From NCBI GenBank assembly GCA_963737545.1, contig CAVTTH010000003.1, positions 496,001 to 560,000 on the forward strand: 64,000 nucleotides of DNA. The letters are read 5' to 3'. The first letter of the stretch is position 1. Each line of letters begins with the position of its first letter. Under the pieces are notes generated by a model that was not told where the DNA came from, ran no database searches, and saw only the letters and a list, made by a program, of their open reading frames with translations. Position numbers and translations under genes: made by a program. This stretch comes from CAVTTH01 sp963737545 (GTDB taxonomy: Bacteria; Verrucomicrobiota; Verrucomicrobiia; Chthoniobacterales; UBA10450). This document shows positions 57,934-64,000 of the stretch, one piece after another.

Positions 57934-59115
57934 TTATTTCAGCTCTTCGTTTGTCTCAGCAAAGGCGTTGACCGCGAATTCCAAATCCTCCCGCGAATGC
58001 GCGGCTGAAACCTGGGTCCGGACGCGAGCAGTCCCGTGCGGCACGACCGGATAGAAGAAGCCAACGACGTAGACTCCTTTCTCCAGCATGCGCGCGGCGA
58101 ATCTCTGCGAGAGAGCGGCGTCGCCAATCATGATCGGGACGATCGGGTGCGTGCCGGGTTTAATCGTTAGGCCACGGTCCGTTAGGGCTTCCCGAAAATA
58201 TTTCGTGCTCGCTTCGAGTTTGTCGCGCAATTCGGTGGACGCAGTAAGCAACTCCAGCACCTTCAATGAGGCCGCGACGACGGGCGGCGCAATGGTGTTG
58301 GAGAACAGATAAGGCCGCGAACGTTGACGAAGGAGCGCCACGATCTCTTTCCGCGCGCTGATGTAGCCGCCGCTCGCGCCGCCGAGCGCCTTGCCGAGCG
58401 TGCCAGTGAGAATGTCTACGCGACCCATCACACCGCAATGCTCGGGCGTGCCGCGTCCGGTCTTGCCGAGAAATCCGGCGGCGTGCGCGTCATCGACCAG
58501 GACAAGCGCCTGATATTTTTCGGCGAGATCGCAGATGGCTTTCAAATTCGCGATCGTGCCGTCCATCGAGAAAACGCCGTCCGTCGCGATCATGCGAAAA
58601 CGCGCGCCGGCCGCTTCGCGCAGTTTCGCTTCAAGATCATTCATATCATTGTTCTTGTAGCGGAAGCGCTGCGCTTTGCAGAGCCGGATGCCGTCGATGA
58701 TGCTGGCGTGATTTAATTCGTCGCTGATGATTGCGTCCTCCGCGCCGAGTAACGTTTCGAAGACGCCGCCGTTCGCATCAAAGCAGGAAGGATAAAGGAT
58801 CGTATCTTCCGTCCCGAGGAATTTGCTGAGTGCGGCTTCGAGTTCCTTATGGATGTCCTGCGTGCCGCAGATGAAACGGACGCTCGCCATGCCGAAGCCA
58901 TGCGTATCGAGCGCTTCCTTCGCCGCCGCGATCAACGCCGGATGATCGGCGAGGCCAAGATAGTTGTTCGCGCACATGTTGAGCACGCGCTTTCCGCCGA
59001 CGATGTCGATCTTCGCGTCCTGCGGTGAAGTGATGATACGCTCGGTTTTGAAAAGACCCTGCGATTTAATCTCATCGAGCGTGGCCGCAAGCTGCTTTTG
59101 GAATTCGGGAAGCAT
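57934..59115 (-). CDS. kbl: Glycine C-acetyltransferase (2-amino-3-ketobutyrate CoA ligase)
   Basis: 393 residues of the alpha-oxoamine synthase family of PLP enzymes: NMCANNYLGLADHPAL, GFGMASVRFICGTQDIHKELE, SDELNHASIIDGIRLCKA, DDAHAAGFLGKTGRG and the PLP lysine in LTGTLGKALGGASGGYIS. It cleaves 2-amino-3-oxobutyrate with CoA to glycine and acetyl-CoA, the second step of threonine degradation via Tdh, whose gene lies about 1 kb upstream on the same strand. ATG 59115 fits the family; a GTG at 59124 is an alternative. Confidence 0.94.
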   Translation of the reverse strand: MLPEFQKQLAATLDEIKSQGLFKTERIITSPQDAKIDIVGGKRVLNMCANNYLGLADHPALIAAAKEALDTHGFGMASVRFICGTQDIHKELEAALSKFLGTEDTILYPSCFDANGGVFETLLGAEDAIISDELNHASIIDGIRLCKAQRFRYKNNDMNDLEAKLREAAGARFRMIATDGVFSMDGTIANLKAICDLAEKYQALVLVDDAHAAGFLGKTGRGTPEHCGVMGRVDILTGTLGKALGGASGGYISARKEIVALLRQRSRPYLFSNTIAPPVVAASLKVLELLTASTELRDKLEASTKYFREALTDRGLTIKPGTHPIVPIMIGDAALSQRFAARMLEKGVYVVGFFYPVVPHGTARVRTQVSAAHSREDLEFAVNAFAETNEELK

Positions 59116-59435
59116 AGGGTCCACAGACTACACAGATTTTCGCAGATTAGAAAAAGCGGAATCTGGAATCAGAAGGAAGAAGTGGTCGCGGTTTGTGTGG
59201 TGCAATCGAGCAGCTTTGTCATCCCGAGCAGAGCGAGGGACCTCTCCTATTCGTCGGCCGTTGCTATCCCGATGAAAACCGGCAATGAAATCCGCGTCGC
59301 CTCGTCTCGCGGAAGTAATCTGGAAATATTGTGAGGTCCCTCGCGTTCGCTCGGGATGACAGCAAGGGCCGAGACATCGCAAAAATCGGGATTTGCACCA
59401 ATTGTGAATAACTGTTAATAACTTTCCGATCTATC
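59116..59435. other. Intergenic region with REP-like inverted pair
   Basis: About 320 bases with no gene. It holds an inverted pair of the dispersed palindrome at 59219-59251 and 59330-59362. Downstream, from about 59400, an AT-rich patch precedes the 3D-domain lipoprotein start and could hold its promoter. Confidence 0.6.
59219..59362. repeat. REP-like inverted pair, copies 6 and 7
   Basis: GTCATCCCGAGC ... GAGGGACCTC at 59219-59245 and its inverse (GAGGTCCCTCGC ... GCTCGGGATGACA) at 59331-59357, separated by about 85 bases of non-coding DNA. The arms can pair, a layout like small mobile palindromic elements. Confidence 0.7.
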
Positions 59436-60165
59436 GTGGAACGCCGGGAACTTCTTCGATCCGCCCTGGGCATTGGCGCGCTCTTTGTCCTCGCGGGGTG
59501 CGGGACCACTTCGAGACCGCTGCCGCAGTACCGAGCCACCCCTCACCAAGACCGATTTTCAAACCGTCCGGACCACGGCTTACACGCACACCGAGGCGGA
59601 CCATCGCGAATACACCAACCACAACGCGCTCGGTGGGGAATTACAGGCCGCTGGGCCGCCGATTCATCGAGTGGAAGTGGTTCCTCGCGCCAGCTCGCTC
59701 GATCCCGACGAACAGTCTGACTACCAAACAGTTTCGTATTCGGGTGCGCCACACCAGCCCTTTTCAGTCAGCGACCGACGGTCCGTCAGCAGGTCTTCGA
59801 GCAGCACAAAGACAACGCGCGGTAAGAAACGAGCAGCAGTCGCGAGACCGCGAATCGGAAGTGCGGCAGCCGATTGGTCGCGCTGGCCTGCGGGCACAAC
59901 CTTCCGTCTGCTTTCAACCGGGCAGATGTACAAGGTGGATGATTACGGGTGGGCGTTGTCAGGCCGGAACACGATCGACCTTTACATGGCTTCACCTAAC
60001 GAGATGAACGCATGGGGTGCTCGCGCGGAGTCGATTCAGATTCTGCAATGGGGCGATCCGGGCGAAAGTCTGCACTTCCTCGAGCGTCACCAGGAGCACC
60101 GCCACATCAAGCGGATGGTTTTGGAACTGCGTGGCGATAATCGAGCGGCCGCGAAGATGGAGTAA
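59436..60165 (+). CDS. 3D-domain lipoprotein, frame break near 59532
   Basis: Starts at GTG 59436: an arginine-rich start, a hydrophobic core and the lipobox VLAGC (VERRELLRSALGIGALFVLAGC). About one base is extra near 59532; the rest continues in the next frame with TAYTHTEADHREY and a C-terminal double-psi barrel: GTTFRLLSTGQMYKVDDYGWALSGRNTIDLYM, with the acidic residues of a 3D (Asp-Asp-Asp) domain, then MNAWGARAESIQIL. Corrected length about 242 residues. 3D domains occur in lytic transglycosylases and similar cell-wall proteins. Function inferred only. Confidence 0.65.
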
Positions 60166-60197
60166 CAACGAGCCCGTCGCGATCGAGAGCGATTCCG

Positions 60198-61229
60198 TTA
60201 CGTCCCCCAATCGAGCACGATCTTACCGGAATTTCCGGACTTCATTAGCTCGATCGCTTCCTTGAATTGCGTGTAGGGAAAGCGATGCGTGATGACAGGT
60301 GAGATGTCGAGGCCGCTCTGAATCATCGCGGTCATCTTGTACCAGGTTTCGTACATCTCACGGCCATAGATTCCCTTGATCGTGAGCGCGCTAAAAACGA
60401 CGACGTTCCAGTCGATGGCCGCGCTGCTCGGCATGATGCCCAATAATGCGATCTTGCCTCCGTGAAACATGGCCGGGAGCAAATCGGTCATCGCTTTGGG
60501 ATTGCCAGACATCTCCAGCGCGACATCGAAACCTTCCTTCATGTCGAGCTGCTTCATCGCGTCGCTCAAACGGGCCGTACGGACATCGAGTGCGAAAACA
60601 TTCGGGGCCATTTTCTTGGCGAGCTCGAGACGATAGGGATTGATGTCGGTAATCACGACATTGCGCGCGCCGGCGTGCCGGCAAATCGCGACCGCCATGC
60701 AACCGATCGGGCCGGCCCCGGTAATGAGCACGTCTTCGCCGATCAGATCAAACGAGAGCGCGGTGTGGGTCGCGTTGCCTAACGGATCGAAACAGGAAAG
60801 GACATCGAGCGGAATGTTCGGATCGGCGTGCCAGACGTTCGAAGTTGGGATGGATAGGTACTCGGCGAACGCGCCCTGCCGATTGACACCGACGCCTTGT
60901 GTGTTTGGGCACAAATGACGCCGGCCAGCCAGACAATTGCGGCAATGCCCGCAGACGATGTGGCCTTCACCGGTAACGAGGTCGCCCGCTGCGAAACCCC
61001 GGACACGATCGCCCACACGATCGACCACGCCGACGAATTCGTGCCCAATAACCATCGGCACGGGAATCGTTTTCTGCGACCAGGCGTCCCAATTGTAAAT
61101 GTGAACATCGGTCCCGCAGATCGAGGTCTTGAGAATCTTGATCAGGACATCGTCGCTGCCGACTTCCGGGACCGGAAGTTCTTCGAGCCAGAGGCCGGGC
61201 TCAGCGCGTCTTTTCACCAGCGCCTGCAT
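60198..61229 (-). CDS. tdh: L-threonine 3-dehydrogenase
   Basis: 343 residues, zinc-dependent medium-chain dehydrogenase. TSICGTDVHIYNWDAWSQ and MVIGHEFVGVV hold catalytic zinc ligands; VCGHCRNCLAGRRHLCPN carries the four structural zinc cysteines; ITGAGPIGCMAVAI is the NAD site. SQKTIPVPM and KGIYGREMYETWYKM are typical of Tdh. It oxidises threonine to 2-amino-3-oxobutyrate for Kbl. ATG 61229 matches the family N-terminus; the frame is open to 61259. Confidence 0.95.
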   Translation of the reverse strand: MQALVKRRAEPGLWLEELPVPEVGSDDVLIKILKTSICGTDVHIYNWDAWSQKTIPVPMVIGHEFVGVVDRVGDRVRGFAAGDLVTGEGHIVCGHCRNCLAGRRHLCPNTQGVGVNRQGAFAEYLSIPTSNVWHADPNIPLDVLSCFDPLGNATHTALSFDLIGEDVLITGAGPIGCMAVAICRHAGARNVVITDINPYRLELAKKMAPNVFALDVRTARLSDAMKQLDMKEGFDVALEMSGNPKAMTDLLPAMFHGGKIALLGIMPSSAAIDWNVVVFSALTIKGIYGREMYETWYKMTAMIQSGLDISPVITHRFPYTQFKEAIELMKSGNSGKIVLDWGT

Positions 61230-61320
61230 TGTCTTGCTCACGCGGATGAGAATAAACAACGGCGCAAATTACGCGAGCGCAATCAGCCATCTGAGCTTGC
61301 GTTTGATTACATGATTCCGG

Positions 61321-62247
61321 ATGCTGCAACCGATGGCCGAAACGCTTGAACAAATCGAGACAAAGCCCCCGACCAAGCGTTCGGTTTTCATTTTTCGTTT
61401 CGCCAGCACGATTGTCCTTTGGTCGATCTCGTTAGGGATCGTCTTCTCCGGATACGAGCTGGCGTTCTTCGTGTTGATTGGCACATGCGGCTTGATCGCG
61501 CTGTGGGAGTTCTACGGCATGCTCGATCATAAGGGGCTCCCGAATTTCAAAGTGACGGGAATGATCTGCGGCGCTGTGATGTTATGCGGAAGTTTTTACT
61601 ACTTCTCCCGGCCCGGGCCGGCCCACTCCTACGATTTCGAGATGGCGGTATTGCTCTTTTTCCTGCTCACCGTCTTCACCCGGCAAATGTTCGAACGTTT
61701 GCGCGATGACGCACCGCTCCAGACCATGGCCTACACTCTTTTCGGCCTCCTTTACGTTCTCTGGCTCTTCAATTTTATGACGAAGATTGTCTATGTCGTG
61801 CCTCGTTCGCCCACCGGCGCGGTGACCGGACAGTTTTACGGGCTATATCTGATTGTGGTTACAAAATTCAGCGACATGGGCGCGTATCTAACCGGCAGCG
61901 CGATCGGGCGTCATCAATTGGTGCCGCACATCAGCCCGAAAAAGACCTGGGAAGGATTTTTCGGCGCGCTGGCGTTTTCGACCCTCGCCAGCGTCGGTCT
62001 CTTCAAACTCATGCCGGGGCATCTCTCGGTCCTGACCTTGACGCATGCGGTCATTCTCGGATTGCTGCTCGGCTTCGCCGCGGTTGTCGGCGATCTCGCG
62101 GAATCGATTATCAAACGCAGTACCGGTGTGAAAGATTCGGGAAATTTGCTGCCCGGGATCGGCGGCGCACTCGATCTCGTCGATAGCCTGCTTTTCACCG
62201 CGCCGCTTTTGTTTTTCTATCTCCGGCTCGTCATTCGCGTTTCGTGA
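61321..62247 (+). CDS. cdsA: Phosphatidate cytidylyltransferase
   Basis: 308 residues with about eight hydrophobic helices. The C-terminal CDP-diacylglycerol synthase signature is SIIKRSTGVKDSGNLLPGIGGALDLVDS, with GI and LV where GH and RV are common. It makes CDP-diacylglycerol from phosphatidate and CTP in the inner membrane. The stop overlaps dxr. The cdsA-dxr-rseP order is common in bacteria. Confidence 0.9.
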   Translation: MLQPMAETLEQIETKPPTKRSVFIFRFASTIVLWSISLGIVFSGYELAFFVLIGTCGLIALWEFYGMLDHKGLPNFKVTGMICGAVMLCGSFYYFSRPGPAHSYDFEMAVLLFFLLTVFTRQMFERLRDDAPLQTMAYTLFGLLYVLWLFNFMTKIVYVVPRSPTGAVTGQFYGLYLIVVTKFSDMGAYLTGSAIGRHQLVPHISPKKTWEGFFGALAFSTLASVGLFKLMPGHLSVLTLTHAVILGLLLGFAAVVGDLAESIIKRSTGVKDSGNLLPGIGGALDLVDSLLFTAPLLFFYLRLVIRVS

Positions 62248-63404
62248 ACCAAATGAAACGAAAGCGCGTCGTTGTTCTGGGCGCGACAGGATCGATCGGC
62301 GAGAGCGCGTTGAAAGTAGCGCGAGATATTCCGGAGCGGATGGAAATCGTCGGGCTCGCGGCGAAGAGCAATGCGCAAAAACTAGCGGCGCAAGCCAATA
62401 AAGTCCGGCCGTCGGCGGTTTGCCTCGTCGATCAGACTAAACTGGCTGAGTTGCGAAGCGCGCTGAAATATGAACCGCGAATCTTCAGCGGTGCAGAAGG
62501 ACTGAGCGAGATCGCGTCTCTCCCGGATGCAGAAATGGTTTTGGTGGCAGTGGTTGGAACCGGCGGATTGCGACCGGCGTTGGCTGCGATTGAAGCGGGC
62601 AAAGATCTGGCCGTCGCGAGCAAGGAGATTCTCGTCATGGCGGGCGAGATTGTCATGGGCGCGGCGGCGAAGAAAAATCTTCGCGTGCTGCCGGTCGATA
62701 GTGAGCACAACGCGATCTTCCAATGTCTGGACGGACGCACTTCAGAAGTTCGCCGACTGATTCTCACGGCATCCGGCGGTCCGTTTCGTGAGACGCCGGG
62801 GCGGGACTTTGCTGCGATCACGCGCGAACAAGCGCTGCGTCATCCGACCTGGAACATGGGCCCGAAAATTACAATCGATTCCGCGACGCTCTTCAACAAG
62901 GGGCTCGAGATGATTGAAGCGCGCTGGCTGTTCAATGTGGAAATGAAAAGGGTGGAAGTGGTGATTCATCCGCAGAGTATCGTCCACTCGATGGTGGAGT
63001 TCACGGACGGTTCGGTGCTTGCTCAACTCAGTCACTCCGATATGTGTTTCCCGATTCAATACGCCCTGACCTGGCCCGATCGCGTCCCGAATTCGTTGCG
63101 GCCGCTCGATTTTGGCAAGCTGCGGCAGCTGGATTTCGAAACGCCGCGCTACGACGATTTTCCGGCGCTCAATCTGGCCCGCAAAGCCGGCGAGACTGGC
63201 GGCACGTTGCCGGCGGTTTTGAACGCCGCGAATGAAATTGCAGTCTCAGCATTCCTCGATGGCAAGATTTCATTCCCGCGCATCTGGCAATTGGTCGAGG
63301 AAGTGATGAACCGGCATACCTCCGTTGCGCATCCTTCGCTCGATGCAATATTGCGGGCCGATCAATCGGCGCGGGAAGACGCCGGAAAATTAATCACGGA
63401 ATAG
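62244..63404 (+). CDS. dxr: 1-deoxy-D-xylulose 5-phosphate reductoisomerase
   Basis: 386 residues (or 383 from ATG 62253), NADPH-dependent step 2 of the MEP isoprenoid pathway. RVVVLGATGSIGESAL binds NADPH; the metal site is in LPVDSEHNAIFQCL; LTASGGPFRETP and TWNMGPKITIDSATLFNKGLE are signatures. The start at 62244 overlaps the cdsA stop by 4 bases. Followed directly by rseP. Confidence 0.96.
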   Translation: MNQMKRKRVVVLGATGSIGESALKVARDIPERMEIVGLAAKSNAQKLAAQANKVRPSAVCLVDQTKLAELRSALKYEPRIFSGAEGLSEIASLPDAEMVLVAVVGTGGLRPALAAIEAGKDLAVASKEILVMAGEIVMGAAAKKNLRVLPVDSEHNAIFQCLDGRTSEVRRLILTASGGPFRETPGRDFAAITREQALRHPTWNMGPKITIDSATLFNKGLEMIEARWLFNVEMKRVEVVIHPQSIVHSMVEFTDGSVLAQLSHSDMCFPIQYALTWPDRVPNSLRPLDFGKLRQLDFETPRYDDFPALNLARKAGETGGTLPAVLNAANEIAVSAFLDGKISFPRIWQLVEEVMNRHTSVAHPSLDAILRADQSAREDAGKLITE

Positions 63405-63409
63405 TGTCG

Positions 63410-64000
63410 ATGTTTGCCCATACTCTGCGCGTTGTCCTCATTGTCCTTGAGGTCCTGATTCTCTTTAACCTGCTCATCGCCGTGCATGAGCTGGGTCACT
63501 TTCTGGCGGCGCGCTGGCGCGGTCTGGTGATCGAGAAATTCGGCATCTGGTTCGGCAAACCGCTTTGGAAGAAAACCGTGAATGGCGTGCAGTATTCGCT
63601 CGGCTCGATTCCGTTCGGCGGTTTCGTCGCGCTGCCGCAGCTTGCGCCGATGGATATCATCGAAGGAGAAACGGAAACGGATCGCGCGAAATTGCCGAAG
63701 ATTTCCGCGTTGGACAAAATCATCGTCGCGATCGCGGGTCCGCTCTTTAGTTTGCTCCTCGCACTTTTCTTCGCAGGCATCGTTTGGGTCGTCGGACATC
63801 CGGTGAGCGAATCGGACATGACCACCGTAATCGGTTACATGGAGAGCGATTCGCCGGCTGCGAAGGCCGGGTTGCGGCCGGGCGACAAGATTCTTGAGGT
63901 GGATGGGCAACACGTGACGCGCTTCAGCGGAATGAATAACAGCGTGGTCTGGAATGTGGTTCGCAGCGAAGGCGAGACGATCCCGATCAAGGTCGAGCGT
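63410..64000 (+). CDS. rseP: RIP metalloprotease RseP, 5' part
   Basis: The gene runs off the right edge; 197 codons are visible. It starts with a membrane helix carrying the zinc site HELGHFLAARW and has a second helix region (IIVAIAGPLFSLLLALFF). A PDZ domain begins near residue 125 (PAAKAGLRPGDKILEVDG). Site-2 proteases cut membrane proteins inside the membrane, here probably an anti-sigma factor or signal peptides. ATG 63410 is preferred; GTG 63404 overlaps the dxr stop. Follows dxr by 5 bases. Confidence 0.9.
   Translation, partial: MFAHTLRVVLIVLEVLILFNLLIAVHELGHFLAARWRGLVIEKFGIWFGKPLWKKTVNGVQYSLGSIPFGGFVALPQLAPMDIIEGETETDRAKLPKISALDKIIVAIAGPLFSLLLALFFAGIVWVVGHPVSESDMTTVIGYMESDSPAAKAGLRPGDKILEVDGQHVTRFSGMNNSVVWNVVRSEGETIPIKVER

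Overview
The window reads as chromosomal DNA of a Gram-negative, free-living bacterium. Outer-membrane barrel, lipoprotein and AsmA-like genes indicate two membranes. The gene neighbourhoods rpmE-prfA-prmC-murA and cdsA-dxr-rseP, the DUF420, DUF2007 and DUF4870 proteins, the large secreted repeat/dockerin proteins and the dispersed TCATCCCGAGC palindromes together suggest a soil Verrucomicrobiota, perhaps Chthoniobacterales-like. That placement is inference; no rRNA, tRNA or CRISPR was seen. GC content looks to be in the high 50s percent.

Layout. 1-5.3 kb: 3' part of a hybrid histidine kinase, threonine ammonia-lyase, and glycine dehydrogenase (gcvP, one frame break, two in-frame heptamer repeats). 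5.3-12.5 kb: an alpha/beta-hydrolase lipoprotein, then minus-strand FAD oxidoreductase, PIG-V-like mannosyltransferase and glycogen synthase. 12.7-17.3 kb: two large secreted proteins sharing a C-terminal module with dockerin-like repeats, one of them carrying a cupredoxin and a LamG domain. 17.3-20.4 kb: CCA-adding enzyme, a 40-residue lipoprotein, an acyl-CoA synthetase. 20.4-27.4 kb: rpmE-prfA, then an inserted pair of secreted genes (an astacin protease and a hybrid protein), then prmC-murA-DUF4870. 27.5-31 kb: a tandem duplication that made two secreted WLMNG-repeat proteins, one with and one without a cyclophilin domain, ending at endonuclease IV. 31-37.6 kb: AsmA-like protein, DUF420, DUF2007, a LysM protein with a degenerate L,D-transpeptidase-like end, accA, an esterase and an orphan 75-residue protein. 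37.7-44.5 kb: a run of amide-bond-forming enzymes (ATP-grasp, two GCS2-type ligases, a second ATP-grasp-like protein) with an M29 aminopeptidase and a dihydroorotate-dehydrogenase-like protein. 45.4-57.8 kb: twelve kilobases on one strand devoted to cytochromes: a DmsE/MtrA-like octaheme protein, an MtrB/PioB-like barrel, ResB and CcsA maturation proteins, two small cytochromes c, a NapC-like heptaheme protein, Rieske protein, cytochrome b and a membrane-anchored nonaheme protein. 57.9-64 kb: kbl and tdh around a 3D-domain lipoprotein, then cdsA-dxr-rseP (truncated by the window end).

How the genes fit together. The cytochrome block could carry electrons from quinol through a bc-type complex and periplasmic cytochromes to an outer-membrane porin-cytochrome conduit, with its own heme-attachment machinery. 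ilvA, gcvP, tdh and kbl together cover threonine and glycine breakdown. Nine frame breaks in otherwise intact genes (eight of them one extra base) and one premature TAG point to residual sequencing errors or, less likely, recent decay; the genes concerned are annotated at full length with this noted.
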